A DNA stretch of 5,765 bases from an uncultured Porphyromonadaceae bacterium (GCA_947178565.1 CAMWYV010000089.1:1-5765), one strand, 5' to 3'; shown: positions 1-5,765, counted from the first letter of the stretch. The notes: generated by a model from the sequence alone, not told the origin. Numbers and translations: made by a program.

Positions 1-628
1 TCCAGTAGGCGTTATCCCATACTGTAAAGTATATTGACATTTGTGTTTTGTACCATGCAAATGCAACAACAGCAATAGCGATAACTATAATACAAAATAT
101 ACCGCAATTGCAACACTTACATAAGCCTAGGCAATCAAGAAAAGAGGATATGTCTCCAGACTTAAATTTATCATTGCAAAAGATAAGCTTCAGCAATAAG
201 ACAAATAATATAGCCGCAATATTTTTAAGAAAATTCTCATGGGCTTCTTGTTTAGGGACTGTGCCGAGCATATTCTTTATCATCAGCAATGAATAAGCCT
301 CATCATAGTAATATAAGATGTCGTCTTTTGTAGGAATATCGCTAATTAATGGATTGGGATACTTGCCATTGTTGTTCTTCCGAATCTGACAAATCTGATT
401 CTTCAGGGATAATCTAATCATATACGGGCATCGACGTAACTTTTTAAAGACACATCGCACAATCAGATCCCAGAGAATACCCACAATATATGCCGCCGCT
501 AACCATATCACTATCTCCGGAGAGTCAAGTTTAAATGTTGATGTGTTAGAATTAAAAAGCAACAGCAATAATGCTCCCGGAATGAACTTACCGAGAAAAT
601 CGTAAAAAGAGATGCCTTGTACCGACAT
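1..628 (-). CDS. Unrecognised multi-pass membrane protein, C-terminus beyond window
   Basis: I do not recognise this family. The frame is open from ATG at 628 to the window edge (at least 209 codons, no stop). The N-terminus contains SFYDFLGKFIPG and runs into a hydrophobic stretch at about residues 12-25. Further likely membrane segments lie at about 39-58 and 136-151, with another strongly hydrophobic stretch at 177-192. A polar, Lys/Arg-rich loop spans about 61-135. Six cysteines cluster at 166, 170, 172, 173, 175 and 179, just before the last hydrophobic stretch; a metal site or disulfides are possible but unproven. The gene is visibly AT-rich compared with pncB and pncA, which suggests acquired DNA. 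The start at 628 is chosen because the protein begins naturally there, but the same frame stays open upstream to a TAA at 839-841, with in-frame ATGs at 730 and 811. No promoter is seen closer than 1001-1032, so expression probably depends on reading through the structured leader. Small membrane proteins of this kind can be effectors of defence systems, but nothing here proves it. Confidence 0.75.
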   Translation of the reverse strand, partial: MSVQGISFYDFLGKFIPGALLLLLFNSNTSTFKLDSPEIVIWLAAAYIVGILWDLIVRCVFKKLRRCPYMIRLSLKNQICQIRKNNNGKYPNPLISDIPTKDDILYYYDEAYSLLMIKNMLGTVPKQEAHENFLKNIAAILFVLLLKLIFCNDKFKSGDISSFLDCLGLCKCCNCGIFCIIVIAIAVVAFAWYKTQMSIYFTVWDNAYW

Positions 629-666
629 AATGTTTCTTGTGCCGCGGTCTTCCCCTCGTTGGCGTT

Positions 667-713
667 TATAAAATAAAAAAGCGTAGGAATCTGTATCTGT
701 TGCCGTCCTACAC
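667..713 (-). terminator. Intrinsic terminator-like hairpin with T6 tract
   Basis: On the minus strand GTGTAGGA (713-706) can pair with TCCTACGC (688-681). This gives 8 bp including one G-T wobble, closed by a 17-nt loop. TTTTTTATTTTAT follows immediately (680-668). The stem is only moderately GC-rich and the loop is large, so strength is uncertain. The 706-708 part also belongs to the competing 10-bp hairpin 699-708/746-755, which is the classic layout of terminator and antiterminator. It lies 39 nt upstream of the ATG at 628. Confidence 0.5.
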
Positions 714-755
714 TCTGAGGCTTCTCGCATTGCCCTATCTAAGTCGGACGGCAAC
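699..755 (-). promoter_or_regulatory. Possible antiterminator hairpin competing with the terminator
   Basis: Perfect 10-nt inverted repeat: GTTGCCGTCC (755-746 on the minus strand) pairs with GGACGGCAAC (708-699), leaving a 37-nt loop. It is more GC-rich than the terminator stem and shares bases 706-708 with it, so both cannot form fully at once. Its loop contains one copy of the inverted three-block element described at 710-913. The regulatory role is inferred from geometry only. Confidence 0.4.
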
Positions 756-913
756 GCAGAAGCCCACGCAATTATATGCAATATATGGCGTCTCCGGCGG
801 GCATAATTCATAATGCCGCCACAGGAATTGCCGATATCTTACATATCCACGGGCATCTACCGTTGCTCAACCCTTGACTTAGATAGAAAAGTTTGCGAGA
901 CATTTCAGAGTGT
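710..913. repeat. Inverted three-block element, arms 710-745 and 876-913
   Basis: The arm at 876-913 reads GACTTAGATAG, 7 nt, TGCGAGA, 4 nt, TCAGAGTGT on the plus strand. The arm at 710-745 carries the same three blocks on the minus strand with spacers of 5 and 4 nt. All 27 bases of the blocks are identical, while the spacers differ in sequence. Each arm also sits inside its own small inverted repeat (873-878/912-917 and 699-708/746-755). Arms of this kind could pair in RNA as a helix with internal loops. They could also be recombination sites flanking a 130-bp invertible segment (746-875), or terminal repeats of a fold-back element. Confidence 0.75.
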
Positions 914-1000
914 CAAGAATCAGCGCGGATAAACGCTTTCTATGTATGTCACATCCCACCGCTCAAACCCTGACCGGGCTTCTGCAAGCGGTCTGTGGTG

Positions 1001-1032
1001 CAAAAGTAGCGATTTTTAGAAAACCAAGCAAA
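1001..1032 (-). promoter_or_regulatory. Bacteroidota-type promoter (TTTG / TACTTTTG)
   Basis: On the minus strand TTTG (1032-1029) is followed after 20 bp by TACTTTTG (1008-1001). This fits the Bacteroidota housekeeping consensus of a -33 TTTG and a -7 TAnnTTTG. Transcription would start near 993-996, directly ahead of the 5' hairpin of the candidate RNA, and run towards the membrane-protein gene at 628. CGACT direct repeats abut its upstream side. Confidence 0.65.
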
Positions 1033-1033
1033 A

Positions 1034-1087
1034 AGTCGGGGAGTCGGTTGATTAGTCGTTAGTCGGGGAGTCGGTTGATTAGTCGTT
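1034..1087. repeat. 27-bp direct repeat, two perfect copies, built from CGACT motifs
   Basis: The segments 1034-1060 and 1061-1087 are identical, and a degenerate third copy starts at 1088. Within them AGTCG (CGACT on the minus strand) occurs at 1034, 1042, 1054, 1061, 1069 and 1081, giving spacings of 8, 12, 7, 8, 12. The array ends 2 bp from the -33 box of the promoter, a position suited to regulator-binding sites. It could equally be a slippage-generated repeat with no function. Confidence 0.85.
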
Positions 1088-1199
1088 AGTCAGGGAGGCG
1101 TTAGGAGGGGTACAGGATCACAGACGCGACATCTACGATGCCGCCATATAGGGAGGTGGTCGCTCTCCCCAGCCTGCGCGTCTTGACGCTTGGCTGGGG
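1088..1199. other. Non-coding stretch with a strong GC hairpin at 1167-1199
   Basis: CCCCAGCC (1167-1174) and GGCTGGGG (1192-1199) form a perfect 8-bp stem. The loop contains a second short stem, GCGTC facing GACGC. Neither strand has a T-run after the hairpin, so it is not a canonical intrinsic terminator, although it lies downstream of pncB and could slow polymerase or protect a 3' end. I see nothing recognisable at 1088-1166. Confidence 0.5.
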
Positions 1200-1675
1200 T
1201 TACTCACAAAATCGCACCTCCGGTGCTGACCTGGGCAGACATGATACATCATGTCCGTACTTTTCAAGGGTATGCACTGCGATGAGACCGGTGCTGACTC
1301 GGGATGACATGATACATCATGTCCCTATTGCTCAAGGATATGAACTTCGGTGAGTCCGGTGCTGGCTTGGGATGACATGATACATCAAGTCCGTACGCCT
1401 CAAGAGTATGCACTGCGGTGAGTCCGGGGGTGACTCGGGCAGACATGATACATCATGTCCCTACTCTTCATAAGGGTGTGAACTGAGGTGAGTCCGGTGC
1501 TGGCTTGGGAGACATGATACATCATGTCCCTACTCTTCATAAGGGTGTGAACTGCGGTTAGCCAGGGGATTGCTCGGGAGACATGATACATCATGTCCCT
1601 ACTCTTTGGTTATTCACAGAATCGCACTTCCGGCGCTGACCCTGCGGAGATGATACATCATGTCCGTACTTTTCA
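1200..1675. repeat. Tandem array of about 68-bp units with an 18-bp palindrome
   Basis: The palindrome GACATGATACATCATGTC (8-bp arms, AC centre) starts at 1238, 1306, 1374, 1442, 1511, 1580 and 1647, giving periods of 68, 68, 68, 69, 69 and 67 bp. The copies at 1374 (CAAGTC end) and 1647 (GAGATG start) each carry one change that breaks the symmetry. The segments between palindromes are similar to each other, with variants of TGAGTCCGGTGCTG and of CTCAAGGGTATG. The two edges (1200-1237 and about 1607-1646) share a different variant beginning TTAnTCACAnAATCGCAC. Because the period is usually 68, not a multiple of 3, the array does not encode a repeat protein. Each palindrome could fold in RNA (7-bp stem, 4-nt loop) or bind a dimeric protein. 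The last unit reaches the pncB stop codon. Confidence 0.9.
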
Positions 1676-2872
1676 GATGTGGAGAATATCCTTGAACATT
1701 TTTACCACTTCGGGCTTGCCGGTGTGCTTGCCTTTGTCCTCGCTGAGCTTGCAGGTGTCGTTGTAAAAATCCCATGACTCGGTGATTTTCACCTCTGTCA
1801 GCTTGATTACAATATTACGCGGTTTGAGATCAGGAAAATCGTTGGTGAAGTGAGTGCCGATTCCGTAAGATGGAATACATTTTCCTTTGGCATGGTTCTG
1901 AAGCCTTATCGCCTCATCGGTATTGAGGGCGTTGCTGAACACTACCTGCTTGGTTGCCGGATCTATGCCGAGACTGCGGTATTTGGCACATATCTTTTCA
2001 AGCTGCCCGTAATTATCCCCGCTATCGACCCTCAGACCTTTGAACATATTGGCATAGTCCTCGGAGAAGTTGAGGCTGAAAATATTCCAGCCGTAGGTAT
2101 CATAAAGGAATGTGCCGAGCGCGCCGCGATATGTAGCCGACCACGCCTTCATTGCGAGATGGTTAGCCATCTGCGGACCGAACATTCCGGCAATGGCGCA
2201 TATAAGCTCGTGAGCCATGGTGCCGACTGGAATAAGGTCGTATTTCATAGCGAAATACACATTGCTTGTGCCTACAAATCTGCCGGGGGCGGAATTATTG
2301 CGTGCCGCCCCGCTCATAGCTCTAACCAGAGTATCCTGCGCGTCAAACGAGGCTCTGCGCCTTGTGCCGAAGTCACTGAAACAGCATCCCGCCTCAAGGA
2401 GACGCGTCGCCTTTTCCGAAGATGCCCTGTAACAATAATCAAGATCAATCCTGCGTGCCTCGCCGGTCATCTCGTAATAAAGTTCGGAGATTATCGCCAG
2501 CGCCTTGACCTCCAGAAGGATGGTATCGCTCCACGCGCCTTCAAATTCCACACTCAGATGCCCCTCTTCATCCTGCCACACCTTCACCCACTCACTCCTG
2601 TAGCGGAATCCTTTCAGGAAATTATAGAACCAGAAAGGGATATATGGACAGCGGCGCTTCATAAACTCCACCTCATCATCGGTAATCACCACAGATTCAA
2701 GCATTTCAATCTGCAGGCGGAGTTCATCGGCAAATCCGGGCGGATATACGGTGTTGTCCCTGTCGGTAAATGCATATTTCACCTGAGCGCGCGGAAAATT
2801 GTCGATCACCGCGCAACACATGGTGAATTTGTAGAGATCATCGTCTGTGAAATGGTTGATTATTCGGCGCAT
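1673..2872 (-). CDS. pncB: Nicotinate phosphoribosyltransferase
   Basis: This enzyme joins nicotinate to PRPP with ATP use, giving nicotinate mononucleotide, the entry step of the Preiss-Handler route to NAD; it acts in the cytoplasm. The 399-residue length matches the bacterial PncB family (about 400). Visible family motifs in order are YKFTM at 14-18, SDFGTRRRASFDAQD at 166-180, GTSNVYFAMKYDLIPVGTMA at 201-220 followed by the expected catalytic His221, YDTYG at 257-261, LRVDSGD at 280-286, VFSNALNTDEA at 311-321, YGIGTHFTND at 336-345 and KLSEDKGKHTGKPEV near the end. The ATG overlaps the end of pncA by 13 nt, and no clear Shine-Dalgarno precedes it, so coupling to pncA translation is likely. 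The TGA stop lies within the edge of the 68-bp repeat array. Confidence 0.95.
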   Translation of the reverse strand: MRRIINHFTDDDLYKFTMCCAVIDNFPRAQVKYAFTDRDNTVYPPGFADELRLQIEMLESVVITDDEVEFMKRRCPYIPFWFYNFLKGFRYRSEWVKVWQDEEGHLSVEFEGAWSDTILLEVKALAIISELYYEMTGEARRIDLDYCYRASSEKATRLLEAGCCFSDFGTRRRASFDAQDTLVRAMSGAARNNSAPGRFVGTSNVYFAMKYDLIPVGTMAHELICAIAGMFGPQMANHLAMKAWSATYRGALGTFLYDTYGWNIFSLNFSEDYANMFKGLRVDSGDNYGQLEKICAKYRSLGIDPATKQVVFSNALNTDEAIRLQNHAKGKCIPSYGIGTHFTNDFPDLKPRNIVIKLTEVKITESWDFYNDTCKLSEDKGKHTGKPEVVKMFKDILHI

Positions 2873-3426
2873 ATACTTGGATTTTCATTTATAAAAGCAG
2901 ACAGGCGGGTGCCTCCGTCAAGGCTCGGGGAGAAAGCGGTGAGAACCCTTATGGAAATATCGGGGAAGAACTCGACCGCATCGGTGAGCGTTGAAAGCAC
3001 GCACACGTCTCCGGCAAGTCCGCATATATCGATCCGGGTTATCCGGTATTTCTGTAACAATCCCGCGATGATTGCAGTCGCGCCGGGTGCCTGAAAAACA
3101 GAGTATTCCTCAACCATCTCATATTTGCCCTTGTGCATGACGACGGTGTATCCCTCTGAGGAATACGCGGCATCAAACACATCCGGCACAATTGCCGCGC
3201 CTACGCTGTCGCTGACGCAATGCCGCTGCCACTCTCCCCCACATTCACGAAAAGATGAATGATTATATGGGTGGGAATCGGCAGTTATGATTTTAACCGC
3301 ATACTCCGGTCCATGCTCACGCAGATATTGAGCAAGCGCGCTCATCGCCTCCTTCGCACCGGGCACCGGGAGCGCTCCATCCACAAAGTCAACCTGCGGA
3401 TCCACTATTATCAGCATCTTTTCCAT
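2860..3426 (-). CDS. pncA: Nicotinamidase
   Basis: A cytoplasmic amidohydrolase of the isochorismatase-like fold that converts nicotinamide to nicotinate and ammonia, supplying the substrate of the adjacent PncB. At 188 residues it is slightly shorter than E. coli PncA (about 213) but within the family range. The catalytic triad is visible: Asp9 in IIVDPQVDF, Lys99 in VMHKGKY and Cys142 in GLAGDVCVLST. The metal ligands are Asp50, His52 and His56 in TADSHPYNHSSF, where Ser replaces the more usual Trp of the DWHP motif. The ATG at 3426 is supported by a Shine-Dalgarno sequence just upstream. The gene overlaps the HD gene by 16 nt and pncB by 13 nt. Confidence 0.93.
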   Translation of the reverse strand: MEKMLIIVDPQVDFVDGALPVPGAKEAMSALAQYLREHGPEYAVKIITADSHPYNHSSFRECGGEWQRHCVSDSVGAAIVPDVFDAAYSSEGYTVVMHKGKYEMVEEYSVFQAPGATAIIAGLLQKYRITRIDICGLAGDVCVLSTLTDAVEFFPDISIRVLTAFSPSLDGGTRLSAFINENPSICAE

Positions 3427-4058
3427 TTGTTCTCCTTTTGAGTACGCCTGACCTCTCCGGATATTTCCGCGAGTAAACCGGCATCCATCGTGTCTATAAC
3501 AAGTTGGCGGGAAAAATCAGTGAGCCGGCGGGCTGTAGCCGTGCGGAGATATTTCGGATCAAGCCCGGTGTCACCGAGACGCCAGCGGTCGAGAGCATCG
3601 GCATCCTTGAAAATATGAAAGAGCTTTTCCACATATCCCGCCCGAGAGCCGTATGTGCGGCGAATCTTATCGTTGCCAACCTCATCATCAAGGTCATGGT
3701 ATCGCATGAGATCTTCCGTCTCAGGATGATAAACAACAGCCGGATTCCCCTCACAGAACTGCCGGTAGTAAACAGCCGCCCTTGCTCCATGCCCGGTATC
3801 GAGATACTCGTCAAGCCGGCGGGAGTCATGCCACACCGCGGCATGGGCGAGAATCTCCATAGCCGTTTCATCGCCCGGAAATTCATTTTCAGCTACAAGC
3901 AGGGCATACAGCAGCACACGCTCATAATGCTCCATGCCATGAACGGGGCTGTCAGGTCGGTTGTAGCTCACAGCGGAATACATGAATTGTCTCCACTTGA
4001 GAAACAGCCCCCTGACAGGCTCGCTGAAGTTTTCTAAAATCCGGTCGGTAACAATCAT
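3411..4058 (-). CDS. HD-domain phosphohydrolase, substrate unknown
   Basis: A 215-residue protein with the metal-binding signature of the HD superfamily. It shows a first histidine region SPVHGMEHYERV (His40, His44), the HD pair at 77-78 in AAVWHDSRR, a further YHDLDD at 120-125, and the distal Asp in FKDADALDRWR (Asp152 or Asp154). HD proteins are mostly phosphomonoesterases or phosphodiesterases acting on nucleotides or nucleotide signals; the substrate cannot be told from the sequence. The ATG overlaps the GH20 stop in an ATGA (4055-4058), and the gene end overlaps pncA by 16 nt and contains its ribosome-binding site. This packing suggests a job near nucleotide or NAD metabolism, but that is inference from context. 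No transmembrane segment or signal peptide is visible. Confidence 0.85.
   Translation of the reverse strand: MIVTDRILENFSEPVRGLFLKWRQFMYSAVSYNRPDSPVHGMEHYERVLLYALLVAENEFPGDETAMEILAHAAVWHDSRRLDEYLDTGHGARAAVYYRQFCEGNPAVVYHPETEDLMRYHDLDDEVGNDKIRRTYGSRAGYVEKLFHIFKDADALDRWRLGDTGLDPKYLRTATARRLTDFSRQLVIDTMDAGLLAEISGEVRRTQKENKWKRC
3431..3437 (-). promoter_or_regulatory. Shine-Dalgarno sequence for pncA
   Basis: AAGGAGA on the minus strand ends 4 nt before the pncA ATG, inside the last codons of the HD gene. Bacteroidota often lack such sequences. The upstream gaps of pncB and of the HD gene show none, so this site supports the 3426 start and suggests that pncA can be initiated independently of upstream translation. 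Confidence 0.6.
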
Positions 4059-5765
4059 TTATCCACGTTAAGCATGCTGCTCACGCTCTCTTTGCCAAGA
4101 TAATACAGACGCGCACGCACCTGCTTCGCTCCTTCTGGAAGAGTGACAGGAGCGGTGTAGAGAGTAGAGTTGGCATCGGGGTCTGAACCATCGAAGGTGT
4201 AGCGGATTTCCGCACCTTCGTAGGGAGAATTCATCAATACCTTGCCATTCTCGATTTTGACGCCCGGCTGACGCATATGGAAATTAACCCCTCTCTTGGC
4301 AAGGAAAGGCAATTCATGTTTGCCAAGAGCGCCATTGAACTGCGCGTGAGTATAAGTGGTGTCAGAGTTCCAGGCACGTTCCGCCATACCGAGCATTTTC
4401 GGGAACAGATATAGCTCCATCTGCTGCGGTCCCCTGACAGTCTCGCTCCACAGCTGACCCTGCACACCGATTACCTTACCGCCGGGCTGAACGGGTGCCT
4501 GATGCATGGGGTATGCGTCAAGTGAGGTGAATTCATCGGTAATCATCGCCCAGCCGAGACCTCTTTCATCGGGATGTCCGCTATAAGGCTGGTCAAGATA
4601 GAAGCCGTGTGCTGTTGAGAACACTATGGGAGCACCTACACGCTGGGCTACTATCGCGGGAAGTTCGGTTTCTTTTCCCTGCTTCCAGGGCACCCAAAGG
4701 TTTACAAACTCAAGATATGGGGCAATGGATTTTGCCGTATCCTCTTCTTTGCCGAGAACAATCTCCTGCCAACCCGCCATTTTGAGACCGCGCTCTTTGA
4801 GAGCCTGACCCATCCATTTCACAAAGTGCGCGTGGAGGTCGCTCTCGCCCTTCATGTTATTTTCCTTCATGAATTTGATTGCCGAGGGAGAACCGCTCCA
4901 AGCACCGTGAGGCACTTCGTCACCACCGATGTGGATTGTTTCCAAAGGCACACCGGCATCCTTATACATTGCGATGATTTCATCAAACACCTTTTCCATG
5001 AATTTATATGTACCGGGTACGGCGGGATTCATCACGTTGTCTCCGAAATCCTGAGCCGAACGGTAAACAGAAGTGTCTCCGTCCTCCATAAGGCGATATG
5101 TAGCATCACCGGTTTTACGATAGCGCGCCTCCATAGCCTTACGAGCAGCACGGGCGTGACCGGGGGTTTCAATTTCAGGAATAACCACTACTCCGCGTGC
5201 CGCGCAATATTTCAGAAAATCAATGAATTCCTGACGTGAAATATAACCGTTTGCGGTACCGCCAAGAGTTGTGGGTTTGCCGTCACCGGCATATATCTGC
5301 GCAAGAAAATCATTTTCATCAGTCGTGTATCCGCGGCGACTACCATACTCCGTAAGCTCCGGTAAGCCGGGAATTTCAAGACGCCACGCCTCATCGTCAA
5401 TAAAATGAAACTGGAGATGATTGAGACGATAGTCCGCCATCACATCCACAAATTTCTTCATCTGGTCAAGTGTCTGATAGTTGCGCGCAATATCTATCAT
5501 CACTCCGCGATAACCATAATCGGGATAATCTTCCACTACCGCGGCGGGGAGTGTCCCTCCATTGACTCTTAACAACTTATCGAGCGTGCGGCTTGCTGTA
5601 TATAGCGCTTTTTGGCTCGCACCCTCAATTGTTATGCCCTGCGGGGTAACAGTGAGCCGGTAAAATTCCGGATTGTCGTGCTTGATAAGTTTCGGAGTCT
5701 TTTCTCCACCTGTGTATGTGCCTTCACCGAGCTTAACACTTTTGAATGACGGAACTATATCGTAT
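4055..5765 (-). CDS. Beta-N-acetylhexosaminidase, GH20, N-terminus beyond window
   Basis: It hydrolyses terminal N-acetylglucosamine or N-acetylgalactosamine from glycans. About 569 codons are visible and the start lies beyond 5765. Translating up to the edge gives IVPSFKSVKLGEGTYTGG and later GITIEGASQKALYTASRTLD, typical of the small N-terminal GH20b domain, so only the leader (probably a secretion or lipoprotein signal) and a few residues should be missing. The catalytic barrel shows YRGVMIDIARNY, FHFIDDEAWRLEIPG, VVIPEIETPGHA and the catalytic Asp-Glu pair in HIGGDEV (codons at 4919-4921 and 4916-4918). It ends with GQLWSE and MLGMAERAWN. The last 70 or so residues (GAEIRYTFDGSDPDANS and onward) match the C-terminal domain of chitobiase-type hexosaminidases. 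Location is probably periplasmic or on the outer membrane, by analogy with Bacteroidota relatives. It is the first visible gene of the run and overlaps the HD gene by 4 nt. A gene call starting at TTG 5575 would be wrong. Confidence 0.93.
   Translation of the reverse strand, partial: YDIVPSFKSVKLGEGTYTGGEKTPKLIKHDNPEFYRLTVTPQGITIEGASQKALYTASRTLDKLLRVNGGTLPAAVVEDYPDYGYRGVMIDIARNYQTLDQMKKFVDVMADYRLNHLQFHFIDDEAWRLEIPGLPELTEYGSRRGYTTDENDFLAQIYAGDGKPTTLGGTANGYISRQEFIDFLKYCAARGVVVIPEIETPGHARAARKAMEARYRKTGDATYRLMEDGDTSVYRSAQDFGDNVMNPAVPGTYKFMEKVFDEIIAMYKDAGVPLETIHIGGDEVPHGAWSGSPSAIKFMKENNMKGESDLHAHFVKWMGQALKERGLKMAGWQEIVLGKEEDTAKSIAPYLEFVNLWVPWKQGKETELPAIVAQRVGAPIVFSTAHGFYLDQPYSGHPDERGLGWAMITDEFTSLDAYPMHQAPVQPGGKVIGVQGQLWSETVRGPQQMELYLFPKMLGMAERAWNSDTTYTHAQFNGALGKHELPFLAKRGVNFHMRQPGVKIENGKVLMNSPYEGAEIRYTFDGSDPDANSTLYTAPVTLPEGAKQVRARLYYLGKESVSSMLNVDK

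Larger units (their letters stand above)
667..996 (-). ncRNA. Candidate structured RNA or regulatory leader
   Basis: The segment begins just downstream of a Bacteroidota promoter and ends at a terminator-like hairpin with T6, so it resembles a complete RNA transcription unit of about 330 nt. On the minus strand it opens with a hairpin (958-963 pairing with 987-992). Exact complementary pairs are 976-985 with 756-765 (10 nt), 746-755 with 699-708 (10 nt), 876-886 with 735-745 (11 nt), 894-900 with 723-729 (7 nt), 905-913 with 710-718 (9 nt) and 929-936 with 662-669 (8 nt). A GC-rich hairpin also lies at about 796-820. Some pairings exclude each other or would form pseudoknots, as in switching leaders. 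I see no tmRNA or RNase P signatures, and 6S RNA was not excluded. It could be a free small RNA, an attenuator for the membrane-protein gene at 628, or the remnant of a fold-back mobile element. Read as coding, the 3' half is an open frame without recognisable content. Confidence 0.45.

Noticed and set aside
48..296. 82-codon open frame on the plus strand
   Set aside because: Antisense to the long minus-strand membrane-protein frame, which has coherent membrane segments.
1167..1199. Intrinsic terminator of the pncB operon
   Set aside because: The stem is strong but no T-run follows it on either strand, and it lies almost 500 bp beyond the pncB stop.
1138..1594. Short open frames on both strands, some with repeated MMYHV peptides
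   Set aside because: They arise from the 68-bp repeats. The period is not consistently a multiple of 3, so the repeated peptide frame is lost after a few units.
1238..1672. CRISPR array
   Set aside because: The segments between the 18-bp palindromes are similar copies of each other rather than unique spacers, and no cas gene is present.
1850..3094. 414-codon open frame on the plus strand
   Set aside because: It lies antisense to pncB and pncA, whose motifs are unmistakable, and its translation shows no recognisable family features.
3504..4037. 177-codon open frame on the plus strand
   Set aside because: Antisense to the HD-domain gene, which has a clear metal-binding signature.
5573..5575. 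TTG start codon for the hexosaminidase
   Set aside because: The same frame continues uninterrupted to the window edge and encodes the conserved N-terminal GH20b domain.

Overview
The window looks like a chromosomal segment of a gut-type Bacteroidales bacterium (Bacteroidota; possibly Muribaculaceae, which is inference). The grounds are a promoter of the Bacteroidota form (TTTG, 20 bp, TACTTTTG), a GH20 hexosaminidase of the type common in these glycan degraders, and protein sequences of Bacteroidota character. Every gene I can support lies on the minus strand, so transcription runs from high to low coordinates.

Positions 5765 to 1673 hold four tightly packed genes that read as one operon: a GH20 beta-N-acetylhexosaminidase (N-terminus outside the window), an HD-domain phosphohydrolase, nicotinamidase (pncA) and nicotinate phosphoribosyltransferase (pncB). 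Neighbouring genes overlap by 4, 16 and 13 nt, which suggests translational coupling. PncA and PncB are consecutive steps of NAD salvage (nicotinamide to nicotinate to nicotinate mononucleotide). The HD enzyme has no assigned substrate. The GH20 enzyme has no obvious metabolic link to them.

Positions 1672 to 629 contain no gene I can support, but are dense in structure. An array of about 68-bp tandem repeats (about 1200-1675) carries a near-perfect 18-bp palindrome in each unit and touches the pncB stop codon. Next come a strong GC hairpin (1167-1199), a 27-bp direct repeat made of CGACT motifs (1034-1087), and a Bacteroidota promoter (1001-1032). The promoter is followed by about 330 nt with a 5' hairpin, several long-range complementary segments and a terminator-like hairpin ending in T6 (667-713). 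This looks like either a free-standing structured RNA or a transcription-attenuating leader.

Positions 628 to 1 hold the start of an AT-rich gene for an unrecognised membrane protein with about three membrane segments and a cluster of six cysteines. It runs off the window. Its base composition differs from the pnc operon and suggests accessory DNA. The promoter, structured RNA and membrane protein together are the part of the window most likely to be undescribed.
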